From NCBI GenBank assembly GCA_003149345.1, contig QFWI01000016.1, positions 186,001 through 250,000 of the forward strand: DNA of 64,000 nucleotides. Direction: 5' to 3'. This DNA comes from Vampirovibrio chlorellavorus (GTDB lineage: Bacteria > Cyanobacteriota > Vampirovibrionia > Vampirovibrionales > Vampirovibrionaceae). Made by a program: the position numbers and the translations under genes. This document shows positions 51,986 to 61,011 of this stretch, piece by piece. Below the pieces are notes generated by a model. The model saw only the letters and a list, made by a program, of their open reading frames with translations. It ran no database searches and was not told where the DNA came from. Each line of letters starts with the position of its first letter. Positions within the stretch are counted from its first letter, which is position 1.

Positions 51986-53074
51986 TTAAGGGAGGGAGGC
52001 TGATTTCAGTTGTTTACTCAGCTCAATAAACAGATTCAACAGACTGGCATTTTCATTGGCTTTGGCTTCCACAAGGGTTATGGTCTTTTCCAGGGTCTGT
52101 TGCAGGATGCGATAACTGGCAAAGCGGGCCGTATCCATTGGGGCGGTCACAAACTTTTGTCGCAAAAACTGCTGTAATTCAGTTAAAGCCTGAGACGCGC
52201 TGAGGCCTTGGCCTTCGATAAAAACAGCCTGAAATTCGGCCACCAGTTGATAAATGTCGCCCTTGCGCTGAAGGTGCTGACACAGCTTGTCATAAAAATC
52301 CGCATAAACAGCAAGGCTGGCCTCTTCCTGCACGGGGCTTTGCAGGGCCAGGCACGGCACCACCTGACAGCGAGAGACAATGGTATCCAGTAATTGCTCT
52401 TCGGTTTCGGTTAAAAATAGAAACAGCGTTCTCGGCGGGGGCTCTTCCAGCGTTTTCAGGAACTTGTTGACGGAAAAGGCATTGAAGACCGAGCGATCCA
52501 GCGGGCGAACATGGAAGCTCTTTTCCGCGTTGGCCTCCAGGCATTGCCACTCATAGGGCGGGGGAACCGCACTGGGTTGGCTGGCCGGACGTTCTTCCGC
52601 ATCGGTGAAAATAACCACCCGACAGGCATCTGAAGAGACCGTCAGGTGATGGATGAGCTGGCCGATTTGATCGGTCTTGATTTGGGTGGGGCTACTGGCC
52701 TTTTTGGCCTGCTTTTCCAGCTCTTCAGGGGTCATTAACTCCCCTTTGTCATTGACCTGATAGGTCAGCCGGGACAGGGTCATGACCGCCGGATGGGCGT
52801 TTTTACTAATCCAGCGGCAATCCTTGCATTGCCCGCAAGCAAGCGAGGACAGGGTGATGGGTGCGTCACTCCCCAGGGGCTGTGGACGATGGCTACAGTT
52901 CAGGGCCTGGGCAATGCGCAGGGCCATCTGGTACAGGGTGCTGGTGTTTTTTCCTTTGAGGATATAGCCGTGGGCCAGCGCGCCGCGGGTAATGGCCGCG
53001 GCAAAAAACTGCTCGGCCAGTGGAGACGGCGTTGACGTCAAGGTGCTGATTTCCGGTGAGTGGGTTGTTTGCAT
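51986..53074 (-). CDS. holB: DNA polymerase III delta' subunit
   Basis: Part of the clamp loader. The 362-residue protein has HGYILKGKNTSTLYQMALRI in place of the P-loop region. The zinc-binding CGQCKDCRWI and HPAVMTL match the conserved pattern. NKFLKTLEEPPPRTLFLFLT and SRCQVV (the SRC motif) follow. Delta' does not need to hydrolyse ATP, which agrees with the degenerate P-loop. It directly follows holA in the same operon, five bases apart, which is an attractive arrangement for stoichiometric supply. Confidence 0.9.
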   Translation of the reverse strand: MQTTHSPEISTLTSTPSPLAEQFFAAAITRGALAHGYILKGKNTSTLYQMALRIAQALNCSHRPQPLGSDAPITLSSLACGQCKDCRWISKNAHPAVMTLSRLTYQVNDKGELMTPEELEKQAKKASSPTQIKTDQIGQLIHHLTVSSDACRVVIFTDAEERPASQPSAVPPPYEWQCLEANAEKSFHVRPLDRSVFNAFSVNKFLKTLEEPPPRTLFLFLTETEEQLLDTIVSRCQVVPCLALQSPVQEEASLAVYADFYDKLCQHLQRKGDIYQLVAEFQAVFIEGQGLSASQALTELQQFLRQKFVTAPMDTARFASYRILQQTLEKTITLVEAKANENASLLNLFIELSKQLKSASLP

Positions 53075-53079
53075 GGGTG

Positions 53080-54045
53080 TTAGTATCCCATTAACAGTTC
53101 CAGGGCAAGCTTGGGGTTCAATCCCCCGGTTTTGGCCTGAGCTTCCAGTTCAAGCAGCTTGGAGCGCAGGGTTTCCATGCGGCTGAAGGGGACTTGCCGA
53201 TACTCTTGTAAATCTTTCTGGATTTTATAGGGGTGCTTCTTGGTGATTTCAGCTATTTGGGTCTCGCTCAGTCCTTTTTGCTGCCAATAGCGCAACTGAA
53301 AGAGGTTCCCCAGCCAGGTGTGAATGGGCCCGAATAGTTGGACCGGGTGCTGCCGCAGCAACAGTTCATCCAGGGTGTGAAAGATTTCGGCCCGGTTGCG
53401 CCCTTTGAGCCAATCGGCCAGCATGCGGAAGGTATTTTCGTTATGGCTGGAAAGCAAAGCGACGTCCTGTGCCGAAACGGGCCGGTTTCCCGCATAGACG
53501 GACAGCTTTTGCACTTCGGTTATCAAGGGTTGCAGACTGACGCCCATGTGTTCCACCAGCAGGGCCGCCGCCTTAGGCTCAATCCCAATGCCTTGCCGCT
53601 TGGCCTCCTGTATGACCCTTTGAATGGCTTCCTCGGTCTGGTAAAAGGCCAGGGTCTTGCATTCTCTTATATCCACTTTCAGGGTTTTATGCCCCGTCAG
53701 CCACTTGGGAAATTTAATACTGCGGTTGATTTTGCCGCTGACAAACAGGATATGTTTGCTGTCATCATGGTTTTCCAGCAGGGCCATCAGTTCGGCCAGC
53801 TGTTTTTCATCGATGCCACTAGCGGCCTTACCCAGAAATGCGAACTCCCGGATTTCAATCAGGGTTTGTCCACCCAGGTTAAAACAAACCGCCCCCACGG
53901 CTTCCAATACCTCCCCAATGGAAGGATTTTCCAGTCGCTTGTGTCCCAGGCTCCCCATTTGCGGATTGATGACCCGGGCACGCAAGGTTTTGACCGCTTG
54001 GGCCAGTAAATACTCCTCATCACCGTAATACAGGGAAATGCTCAT
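53080..54045 (-). CDS. holA: DNA polymerase III delta subunit
   Basis: The clamp-opening subunit of the clamp loader. The 321-residue protein begins SISLYYGDEEYLLAQAVKTL and continues with the HolA pattern (FAFLGK, HILFVSGKINRSIKFPKWL, LLVEHMGVSLQPLITEVQKL). The helical C-terminal collar domain ends KLALELLMG. A sigma-70-type promoter lies about 85 bases upstream. holA-holB is a tight pair here, whereas they are scattered in many genomes. Confidence 0.9.
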   Translation of the reverse strand: MSISLYYGDEEYLLAQAVKTLRARVINPQMGSLGHKRLENPSIGEVLEAVGAVCFNLGGQTLIEIREFAFLGKAASGIDEKQLAELMALLENHDDSKHILFVSGKINRSIKFPKWLTGHKTLKVDIRECKTLAFYQTEEAIQRVIQEAKRQGIGIEPKAAALLVEHMGVSLQPLITEVQKLSVYAGNRPVSAQDVALLSSHNENTFRMLADWLKGRNRAEIFHTLDELLLRQHPVQLFGPIHTWLGNLFQLRYWQQKGLSETQIAEITKKHPYKIQKDLQEYRQVPFSRMETLRSKLLELEAQAKTGGLNPKLALELLMGY

Positions 54046-54131
54046 AACTGTGGAATGATGACCCGTGAGTCAGGGCGCTTGTGAAACAGGACCCGGGAAA
54101 ATACAGGCCGTGAAAAGCCTGCTGTCTGTTT

Positions 54132-54160
54132 ATCATAGCCCTGTCGGCTTCAGCTTTCAA
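54132..54160 (-). promoter_or_regulatory. Promoter of holA-holB
   Basis: On the reverse strand TTGAAA (54160-54155) and TATGAT (54137-54132), 17 bases apart. Confidence 0.65.
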
Positions 54161-54473
54161 ATGGAATTTTGCAGCCGCTTGCCTCGTCGTCGAGGGGCTT
54201 GGTGATCCGGGGTAAACAACGCCCCTGTGTAGATAAAGAACATGTAAAGAATCTCTAAAAAAACCGTTAAGGAATTGTCAGGTTTTTAGGCTGGTAGAGG
54301 TAAAGATTTCATTCAGTTTGAAGGTTTGTAACGGGCTGCTGGCGACTAAAAAGCCACTGGTTTCAGGGTTTTTCAGAATAAGGGGGCGCCACTTTCTTTA
54401 TATGTGTTTAACCTCAGGTAAAGAAAATATTTTTTTTGCCTCTAAATAGGGTGTGGATCGACTTTGAGTGAAA

Positions 54474-54502
54474 TTGCCCCCCCTTGGAAAATCGGTTATA
54501 AA
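54474..54502 (+). promoter_or_regulatory. Possible promoter of the HEAT protein gene
   Basis: TTGCCC (54474-54479) and TATAAA (54497-54502) with a 17-base spacer, just upstream of the coding start. Confidence 0.45.
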
Positions 54503-54545
54503 TCTGTTAATCCGAAACGCGATGGACGTGGAGAGTAGCCAGCCA

Positions 54546-55010
54546 ATGACAACGTCACCAATCAGCCTTGAAACCATCAAATTCCACCTGATCTGGAATA
54601 AGGATTTCAGTTTTAACCGTGAAAATCAGACCGTCTCTCTGGAAGAGCTGGTTGAGTTCTTGATTGAGTCTTTAGAAGACGCCGATAAGCAAACCGCCAA
54701 TAAGGCCGAAAATTTACTGACCCGCATTGGTAAGCCTGCCATTCCCTTTCTGGTGCGTGGGCTGCGTTCCGGGCACAACCGGGTTCGCTCCACCTGCGCC
54801 ATGGTGTTGGTGCGTATCGGACAGCCTGCGGTGGCCAGTGTTCAAGACTTTTATGTGCGCAATGCTTCCCGTCCCAAGTTGCGCTGGATTGCCGAGTTCA
54901 TTTTGAGCGAGCTGGGCAGCCAGATTCCCCCGATCGATACTCGGGAACTGGAAACCAATCGCCAGGAAATGGGTCGCAAGGTGCTTCAGTTCGCCAAAGC
55001 GGCTGGCTAA
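54546..55010 (+). CDS. HEAT-repeat-like protein
   Basis: A 154-residue helical protein. Residues about 40-120 show HEAT-like helix pairs: NKAENLLTRIGKPAIPFLVR and STCAMVLVRIGQPAVASVQD have the G-x-P-A/A-I-x-x-L core of phycobilisome-lyase-type and general HEAT repeats. It probably mediates protein contacts. The ATG at 54546 (GGAGAG ten bases upstream) is chosen; an ATG at 54522 is in frame. It stands alone and ends at a clear terminator. Confidence 0.75.
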   Translation: MTTSPISLETIKFHLIWNKDFSFNRENQTVSLEELVEFLIESLEDADKQTANKAENLLTRIGKPAIPFLVRGLRSGHNRVRSTCAMVLVRIGQPAVASVQDFYVRNASRPKLRWIAEFILSELGSQIPPIDTRELETNRQEMGRKVLQFAKAAG

Positions 55011-55056
55011 GGCCACCAGAATTTCTCTAACAATAACGACTTTCTAGCAAAAATTC

Positions 55057-55086
55057 CCCCTTTTTAATCGAAAGGGGCTTTTTTTT
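55057..55086 (+). terminator. Terminator after the HEAT protein gene
   Basis: CCCCTTT/AAAGGGG with a seven-base loop and nine T-type bases after it. Confidence 0.85.
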
Positions 55087-55246
55087 AGGAAAAGTCTGCG
55101 GTTGGGAGCGACGGCATCGGACGATTCTATTGTTCTGGGACGCAAGGTCGCTGTGGGAGCCCTGCTGACTCGGTGGCGCTCTTTCGTTTATAATGAAGAC
55201 CGTCTTAACTCACGCAGCGCGTATGCTGCCCACAGGAGATTACCCC

Positions 55247-56338
55247 ATGACTGCCCCCGCGCAATCCGCCGGTTACACTGTTGCCATTTTGGGAGCCACC
55301 GGCCTGGTGGGCACCCAGTTGATGCAAATTCTGGAGGAGCGGCAGTTCCCGGTAAAGACGCTGAAGCCGTTGGCCAGCCAGCGCACCGCAGGCACCACAG
55401 TGACTTTCCAGGGGCAGGATTGGCTGGTGGAAGAGGCCGCCCCGGAAGCCTTTGAAGGGGTGGATATCGTGCTGGCCTCGGCAGGTGGATCGGTCAGTCA
55501 GGCCTTGGTGCCAGAAGCGGTGAAGCGGGGATGCGTGGTCATTGATAACACCAGTTGCTTTCGACTCACCGACGGGGTGCCCTTGGTGGTGGCCGGGGTC
55601 AATGACGCCGATATTGAACATCATCAAGGCATTATTGCCAACCCCAACTGCTCCACGGCCCAGTTAATGCCCGTATTTAAAGCGCTGGATGACGCCTTTG
55701 GGCTGGAGCGGGTCATTGTCAGCACCTATCAATCGGTCAGTGGGGCTGGCAAAGAGGGCATGGACGAGTTGATCAACACCACCCGCAGCGTGTTCAAAAT
55801 GATGGGGGATGCGGATATCCCGGCCCCCACCGAGACTGAGTTTAAAGTCTTCGCCCGTCCCATTGCCTTTAACCTGGTGGCCCAGATTGATCAGTTTGTG
55901 GAGGGAGGGGTGGAAGACGGCTATACCAAGGAAGAAACCAAGGTCATTCATGAAAGCCGCAAGATTTTGCACAAACCCGATCTCAAAGTCACATGTACGG
56001 CGGTGCGGGTACCGGTCATGGTGGGTCACAGCGAATCCGTGACCCTGGAGTTCAAGAAGCCGGTGTCTCCCGAGGAGGCCATGGCGATTCTGGAGCGTAC
56101 CCCCGATGTGGTGGTGGCCCGGGACCCCAAGGCGTTTCCCACGCCGGTGGAAGCCACCGGCCAGGATCCGGTCTATGTGGGTCGCATCCGCCGGGATACT
56201 TCCAATCCTGAGTATGGCCTGAACCTGTGGATTGTGGCCGATAATCTGCGTATTGGGGCCGCCCTGAACGCCGTGCGTCTGGCGGAAGTGCTGGTGAAGC
56301 ACAACTGGCTGAAGCCCAGGCAACCCGCCGAGGTGTAG
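55247..56338 (+). CDS. asd: Aspartate-semialdehyde dehydrogenase
   Basis: Reduces aspartyl phosphate to aspartate semialdehyde, the branch point to lysine, diaminopimelate, threonine and methionine. From the ATG at 55247 (AGGAGA upstream) the protein has 363 residues. It has GATGLVG (16-22), IDNTSCFR, the catalytic Cys135 in NPNCSTAQL and the QSVSGAGKEG loop. The longer frame from 55193 adds nothing conserved. dapA follows, so this is a short lysine/DAP operon. Confidence 0.94.
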   Translation: MTAPAQSAGYTVAILGATGLVGTQLMQILEERQFPVKTLKPLASQRTAGTTVTFQGQDWLVEEAAPEAFEGVDIVLASAGGSVSQALVPEAVKRGCVVIDNTSCFRLTDGVPLVVAGVNDADIEHHQGIIANPNCSTAQLMPVFKALDDAFGLERVIVSTYQSVSGAGKEGMDELINTTRSVFKMMGDADIPAPTETEFKVFARPIAFNLVAQIDQFVEGGVEDGYTKEETKVIHESRKILHKPDLKVTCTAVRVPVMVGHSESVTLEFKKPVSPEEAMAILERTPDVVVARDPKAFPTPVEATGQDPVYVGRIRRDTSNPEYGLNLWIVADNLRIGAALNAVRLAEVLVKHNWLKPRQPAEV

Positions 56339-56396
56339 CCCATTGCCCGTTTCTGGTTGAGAGTCTCCGTTGCGTTCAATATAAAGGTCATTGCCA

Positions 56397-57305
56397 ATGC
56401 CCCATTTACAGGCCGAGTTGATTCCTGCTATGGTCACCCCTTTCCATCGGGATGAATCCATTGACTTTGAAAAAGCCGAGCAGCTGGCCGTGTACCTGGC
56501 CGATAACGGCTGTGACGGCATTCTGGTGAACGGCACCACCGGGGAGTCTCCCACCCTCAGTTTCGATGAGAAAATGGAATTGCTGAAGGTGGTCAAAAGC
56601 GCCGTTCGGGGTCGGAGCGTGCAGATTGTGGCCGGGATTGGCTCTAACGATACGACCAAAAGCGTGGAAGAGGCCCGGAAGGTTTCTGCCTTGGGTGTGG
56701 ATGCCCTGCTGGTAGTGGTGCCTTACTACAACAAGCCCTCTCAGGCCGGAATGCTCGAGCATTTTCGGCGGGTTGCCCAATCCGTGGACACCGAAGTGGT
56801 GGTTTATAACATTCCCAGCCGCTCCGTGGTGCTGATGGCCCCCGATACCATGGCCACCCTGCATGCCCAGTGCCCCAATATTATCGGGGTCAAACAAAGC
56901 CACCCGGATATGGATCAGGTCAGTGAGATTACGGCCAAGTTGCCCGCCGACAGTTGGCGCACCTGGTGCGGCGATGACACCCTGACCCTGCCCATGATGG
57001 CTTGCGGGGCGCATGGTACGTTCAGTGTGCTGGCCCACCTGACTGGCCCTTTGCTGCGGGAAATGATTCAGGCGGTGAAGGCCCAGGATATGCCACGGGC
57101 CCTGAGGCTGCACTTAAAACAGCTCAATTTGGGCCGGGAGATATTCTTCCTCCCCAATCCCACCGTGATTAAAACCTGTTTGGCCCGGCTGGGCATGATG
57201 GAGCCGGTGTTGCGGGCACCCATGGTTTTACCGGATGAAGCGGAAATGGCCCGTATTGATAAACTACTGGCTGAGTACAAAAGCCTGATGCCTCAATCGG
57301 TGTAA
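56397..57305 (+). CDS. dapA: 4-hydroxy-tetrahydrodipicolinate synthase
   Basis: Condenses pyruvate and aspartate semialdehyde, the first committed step to DAP and lysine. From the ATG at 56397 the protein has 302 residues. It has NGTTGES (45-51), VPYYNKPSQAG, the catalytic Tyr137 in VYNIPSR and the Schiff-base Lys166 in GVKQS. AAAGGT lies 11 bases upstream. It follows asd after about 60 bases. Confidence 0.95.
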   Translation: MPHLQAELIPAMVTPFHRDESIDFEKAEQLAVYLADNGCDGILVNGTTGESPTLSFDEKMELLKVVKSAVRGRSVQIVAGIGSNDTTKSVEEARKVSALGVDALLVVVPYYNKPSQAGMLEHFRRVAQSVDTEVVVYNIPSRSVVLMAPDTMATLHAQCPNIIGVKQSHPDMDQVSEITAKLPADSWRTWCGDDTLTLPMMACGAHGTFSVLAHLTGPLLREMIQAVKAQDMPRALRLHLKQLNLGREIFFLPNPTVIKTCLARLGMMEPVLRAPMVLPDEAEMARIDKLLAEYKSLMPQSV

Positions 57306-57422
57306 GGCAAGTTGTCCCAAAACACGCAAGGAGCTGCCTGCGAAAGGTATACTAACCTGCACGAATTGCAGGGGGCTTTGCTGATTTCTGCCAGAAACGG
57401 CCTGCCAGGAGCCTAGAGGCCA

Positions 57423-58319
57423 TTAACGTGGTTGGGGCGGGGCTTGCTGGTAAACGGGCGGGGCCAGCTCGCTCAAATGGGTTTCCAGGCTGGGTGTTTC
57501 ATTCAGCAGAAAGACGTTTACGATGTCCCGCTTTTCCAGCATTTCATACAAAACGGCTTGTAGGTTGGGCCAAAGTTCATTTTCCCACAGCGATGCCTGC
57601 TCCGGCGGCATTTGAACGGCCAGCGCCGGTTGCAGGGGGCCTTGATGAAAGGCGATGCTGAACAGGTAAACGCGCTCAATCATGCTGTCGTGGTGCTTGA
57701 ACAGTTCTTGCAGGCGGCTTAACAGCGGTGCGGAGAAGTCCGGGCACAGTCCCAGCCGCATAGGCGTTTGTTGGGCGATGACCACTTCTCCCGGCTTTTT
57801 GTTGCCAACCGGGTCGCCTTGGTTGGGGCCGGGTGGGGGAATCAACCCTTCGGCCAGGTAGCTAAAGGTGTGGAAGGGAATTTCGCAGCCATAGGGCCCG
57901 CCCACATTGATGACCACATAATCCAGCCGGGCTTGCAGGGCGAAGCCGCACAGGGTTTCAAACGGCAATATCAGGTAGTTGACCGCCTCATCGGTCCACA
58001 GGTTTAAGTGGTCTTCGCAGGTGAACAAGGGTAGGCACCGTTCTCCCGAAGGATTTTCCAGGCTCATCAGGGGGAGTTGATGGCTGTTATTGGGGTGATT
58101 GGGGACGGGTAGCAAGAGATCGCAATTCAACAGGGTTTCATAGAAACTGGCCTGTATGGGGTAGCAGGCCGCTTCCGGCAGGTGTTCCATCTGGGTGACC
58201 AGCCTGGCCAGTTGAGAGTCGTCCAGCAATTTGGGCGGGCCGCTGCTTTGGGGTAGACCCGCAGGCGGGGCAACCCGTTGTGGCCGATTGGGAAAGGGGA
58301 AGTCGGGTTGATTTTGCAT
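57423..58319 (-). CDS. SseB-family protein
   Basis: A 298-residue soluble protein with two SseB-like modules. The first is FYETLLNCDLLLPVP ... RCLPLFTCEDHLNLW ... LPFETLCGFALQ. The second is LGLCPDFSAPLLSRLQELFK with ERVYLFSIAFHQG. SseB domains occur in enhancer-type proteins and in immunity-like or export-linked proteins, but the exact role is not known. The N-terminal 50 residues and the last 15 are Pro-rich. The ATG at 58319 is preferred over a TTG at 58367. It has no functional neighbours. Confidence 0.78.
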   Translation of the reverse strand: MQNQPDFPFPNRPQRVAPPAGLPQSSGPPKLLDDSQLARLVTQMEHLPEAACYPIQASFYETLLNCDLLLPVPNHPNNSHQLPLMSLENPSGERCLPLFTCEDHLNLWTDEAVNYLILPFETLCGFALQARLDYVVINVGGPYGCEIPFHTFSYLAEGLIPPPGPNQGDPVGNKKPGEVVIAQQTPMRLGLCPDFSAPLLSRLQELFKHHDSMIERVYLFSIAFHQGPLQPALAVQMPPEQASLWENELWPNLQAVLYEMLEKRDIVNVFLLNETPSLETHLSELAPPVYQQAPPQPR

Positions 58320-58409
58320 GCATGAAGTTCCGGGGTTAGGAGGCGTATAATCCCAATCTTCGGCCAAAGCGCAGAATACTTTAAATAAATTTCACCTGAA
58401 TTCGTAAAA

Positions 58410-58445
58410 ACAAAAAGAAACCCCGCAGGATAGGACTTGCGGGGG
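58410..58445 (-). terminator. Terminator of the glycine-zipper gene
   Basis: CCCCGCA/TGCGGGG with a ten-base loop; on the reverse strand it is followed by TTTCTTTTTG. Confidence 0.85.
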
Positions 58446-58494
58446 TGATTATTGTGTATTGCGAAAGTTAGTACTTCAGGAAGGCATTATCAGG

Positions 58495-58944
58495 TTAAAA
58501 GTGATTAAGGACGCCCAGTCCGGTACCAATGGCCCCACCGACCAGGGCACCCTGGCCCAGTCGTTTGCCGGTGGCCGCGGAAACACCGGTTCCGGCCAAG
58601 GCCCCGTAGGCCGCGGTTTTAGCAATGGGATGTCTCTGCATGGTGCGACTGTAACGAACCGCTTGCGTGCCCGCGCCAATGCCAGCACCAATCAGGGCGG
58701 TTTTGCCTACCGGTCGATCCATCAGCAGACCCGCACCGGCGCCAATTCCAGCGCCAACCACGCCCCCTTTGATGATTTTTCCGGTTTGATAGTCAACCCA
58801 GCGATTTTGGCGCGCATCGTAATACCGATGATATCGGCCATGATTGTGGTGACGCTTGGCTTCCGCAACGGAGAAGGGCGCTACCACACCAGACAGTAGT
58901 AAAGCACAACCAAGAAAAACGCTCAGGGCGCTACGCCGTTTCAT
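58495..58944 (-). CDS. Exported glycine-zipper protein
   Basis: A 149-residue protein with a signal peptide (SALSVFLGCALLLSGVVAPF, cleaved near AEA). A His/Arg/Tyr-rich mature start (KRHHNHGRYHRYYDARQNRW) follows, then glycine-zipper hairpins (GGVVGAGIGAGAGLL, ALIGAGIGAGTQAV, ALVGGAIGTGLGVL). Such proteins insert into or line the outer membrane. The ATG at 58944 has AAAGGA eight bases upstream. A clean terminator follows. Confidence 0.78.
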   Translation of the reverse strand: MKRRSALSVFLGCALLLSGVVAPFSVAEAKRHHNHGRYHRYYDARQNRWVDYQTGKIIKGGVVGAGIGAGAGLLMDRPVGKTALIGAGIGAGTQAVRYSRTMQRHPIAKTAAYGALAGTGVSAATGKRLGQGALVGGAIGTGLGVLNHF

Positions 58945-59111
58945 GCTCAACATCCTTTCCAAGTCACCTGATTGATTATTGAGCATTCTAGCAATTGTGG
59001 TTGGTGTCAGGTATCAGGCTGTGGAGTCATTTTGAGCCCCCCTCTGTGGAGGGATTGACAGAGGGGCTGAGGCGTATCTTTTGTACAGGTCGCCTTGGAG
59101 CAGGTCTGTTC

Positions 59112-59531
59112 TTAGTGGCCGTCCACAATTTTCAACGTGCCATCGGGCAGTTCCACAATCATTTTTTCCTTGAACAGGCTGGCAAAATTGTTGGTGGTAT
59201 TCCGCAGGCGGTTGTTGAAGGCTCTTAGCATTTCCCGCACTTCCGAGGGGGTGCTGAGGAGTTCAGACTGGATTTCTTCCTCAAAGTAAACTTCCACCCG
59301 GATGTCGGTGGCGGCTACCACGGTGGCCGAGCGGGAACCTTTTCCGTCAAACAGGTACATTTCCCCAAAAATTTCCCCCGTGCCCAGCTTGGCAATGGGG
59401 ATGGTCTTACCTTGCTCGCTTCTTTTGCAAATCAACACCTCGCCGGAAACGATTCGGTAAATGCGATCGCCCTTGGTGCCTTCGGGGAAAATGACTTCCC
59501 CTCTGCCAAAATGTTGAACGACTTTATCCAT
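59112..59531 (-). CDS. Cyclic nucleotide-binding domain protein
   Basis: A 139-residue protein made of one cNMP-binding domain: FGRGEVIFPEGTKGDRIYRI, VSGEVLIC, and the phosphate-binding cassette LGTGEIFGEMYLFDGKGSRS plus ATVVA. The Glu and Arg expected to hold a cyclic nucleotide are in GEMYLF and SRSATV. No DNA-binding domain is fused, unlike Crp, so it may regulate a partner protein. The ATG at 59531 is preferred to a TTG at 59543. A TATAAT lies upstream at 59576-59571. Confidence 0.87.
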   Translation of the reverse strand: MDKVVQHFGRGEVIFPEGTKGDRIYRIVSGEVLICKRSEQGKTIPIAKLGTGEIFGEMYLFDGKGSRSATVVAATDIRVEVYFEEEIQSELLSTPSEVREMLRAFNNRLRNTTNNFASLFKEKMIVELPDGTLKIVDGH

Positions 59532-59724
59532 CGGTCTGCCCAATACCTAATGTTTTTGTTTAATCACTTTATTATAGGGTTATTATTTGGCATGCAGTGC
59601 CCATCATTTTATAGATTCGGTAAAGCTGGTCATTCCTGAAGGCTGACCAGGCCAGAATGTGATAAAAATTAATGAATTGGGAAAGAGGAGGCAGCATAGG
59701 ATAACCGGGCTTTGAAACGGGTGA

Positions 59725-59752
59725 TTGACACTGAGGGCCAGGCCTGTATTAA
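59725..59752 (+). promoter_or_regulatory. Promoter of the HNH gene
   Basis: A perfect TTGACA (59725-59730) and TATTAA (59747-59752) with a 16-base spacer. It would give a leader of about 160 bases before the GTG at 59920. Confidence 0.55.
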
Positions 59753-59806
59753 TTGTTTTTGGAAATATCTTCTTTTTCGAGTGAGGAAACGCTAAAAAAC
59801 GGGGTT

Positions 59807-59839
59807 AAAAGTAAAGGTATGTAACTATTCTTTACTTTT
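59807..59839 (+). promoter_or_regulatory. Leader hairpin of the HNH gene
   Basis: AAAAGTAAAG (59807-59816) pairs perfectly with CTTTACTTTT (59830-59839), with a 13-base loop, in the presumed leader. It could be a transcription attenuator or an operator. Confidence 0.5.
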
Positions 59840-59919
59840 TGAAGTGAAAAAATCTGGACATTTCCGCAGATGAGGCATAAGATTGTTTATATAAGGGTGA
59901 TAGCTGAGGGTCTATTTGA

Positions 59920-60426
59920 GTGAGCAAGGTGTTGCTTTTAAACTCATCCTATGAGCCGCTGCACGTGTGTAGCTGGAAGCGGGCCATCATTCTCCTGATT
60001 AAAGGCAAGGCGGAAGCCGTGGAAAGAAACGGCAAAACAGTGGGCAACGGTATGGCTTTGCCGCTGGTGATTCGATTGCTGTATTACGTTAAAATTCCGC
60101 ACAAGGATATCCCCCTGACCCGCCGTAACATTATGCATCGGGACAACTACACCTGCCAATATTGCGGTAAGAAAAACGATTTGACCATTGATCACGTCAT
60201 TCCTCGTTCCCGAGGGGGGAAAGATACCTGGGATAATGTCACAGTCGCTTGTTTGCGCTGTAATGTCAGCAAGGGCAGTCGCACCCCCAAGGAAGCCGGT
60301 TACGAGTTGGCCAGCAAGCCCTGTCGCCCATTTAATTTTATCCACTTTGAGTTGTCCAAGCAGAATAACCACGTGAGCCGACGGGATTACGAGCGCTGGC
60401 GCAAGTATTTATACGAATACGATTAA
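59920..60426 (+). CDS. HNH endonuclease-like protein, cyanobacterial type
   Basis: A 168-residue protein of a type common in cyanobacteria: SKVLLLNSSYEPLHVCSWKR at the start, then the HNH core YTCQYCGKKNDLTIDHVIP, RSRGGKDTWDN and CLRCNVSKGSRTP, and a C-terminal tail ending YLYEYD. C-x2-C pairs bind zinc. The conserved N-terminus suggests a specific but unknown job in the cell rather than mobile-element activity. The GTG start has GAGGGT upstream. Confidence 0.9.
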   Translation: MSKVLLLNSSYEPLHVCSWKRAIILLIKGKAEAVERNGKTVGNGMALPLVIRLLYYVKIPHKDIPLTRRNIMHRDNYTCQYCGKKNDLTIDHVIPRSRGGKDTWDNVTVACLRCNVSKGSRTPKEAGYELASKPCRPFNFIHFELSKQNNHVSRRDYERWRKYLYEYD

Positions 60427-60471
60427 GCGACTCACAGCGGCGCCATCCCGGTATTGCCTGATCTGCGGGAC

Positions 60472-60894
60472 TTACATGTTTGCGTTCAGGCGATAATCCT
60501 GGGTGGGCAATCCGTTACGGAAGTAGGCATTTTGGACGCCAAGAGCCACACCTTTTTCACTACTGTGTTTGGTGATCTGGCGAATGCCGATGGGGCGATC
60601 GGGTGGGGCCTCTTCGCTAATCATGAACCACAGCTTTTGGGTGAGTTTGCTTAAAAGTCCCGGTTTTTTTTGAACATCCTCACCGTATAAGGGCTCCAGG
60701 GGAGGAGGGGCCATAAGAACCGGCGTGTAGTACATCGGTCGCCCCGCCTGGGTCTGAGAGGGGGGCACCTGATGGGGCGGCAACGATTGCGATGGGGCGG
60801 TTGTCTGGCTTGAGGCGGGCTGACTGCTCCGCTTTTGAGGGAGTGGGCCACCGGCGCCCAGGAAACGATTGTTGTAAGAGCTATTGGTCTGCAT
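60472..60894 (-). CDS. Pro/Ser/Gln-rich protein of unknown function
   Basis: A 140-residue protein that I do not recognise. Residues 15-70 are low complexity, rich in Pro, Ser and Gln, with YYTPVLMAPPPLEPLYGEDV after it. The C-terminal half has GLLSKLTQKLWFMISEEAPP and ends with NAYFRNGLPTQDYRLNANM. It lies head to head with tadA, about 120 bases apart. It may be a cytoplasmic adaptor or partly disordered protein. Confidence 0.6.
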   Translation of the reverse strand: MQTNSSYNNRFLGAGGPLPQKRSSQPASSQTTAPSQSLPPHQVPPSQTQAGRPMYYTPVLMAPPPLEPLYGEDVQKKPGLLSKLTQKLWFMISEEAPPDRPIGIRQITKHSSEKGVALGVQNAYFRNGLPTQDYRLNANM

Positions 60895-61011
60895 CCTGGC
60901 CTTACCTCACTGGTTCAAATTACTCACTCACTGGAACCCATCTATAACAATGGTAATGATTGTTGTTATTTTGGCAAGCCAACCCGGCCAATTCGACGTA
61001 AAATCATCTAC

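Larger units (their letters stand above)
54046..54545. other. Divergent intergenic region between holA and the HEAT protein gene
   Basis: Five hundred bases without a gene I can support. It holds promoters for both sides (listed) and an AT-rich stretch at 54395-54450. No RNA gene is recognised. Confidence 0.5.
59532..59919. other. Divergent intergenic region before the HNH gene
   Basis: About 390 bases, no gene supported. It contains the two regulatory elements listed below, a 7-bp hairpin CTGGTCA/TGACCAG near 59629-59653, and a TATAAT box for the leftward gene. Confidence 0.5.

Noticed and set aside
59463..59470. GCGATCGC, the HIP1 octamer common in many cyanobacteria
   Set aside because: I noticed this single site while reading; there is no sign of the dense HIP1 pattern, so it is not used as evidence for affiliation. 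An exact count was not done.
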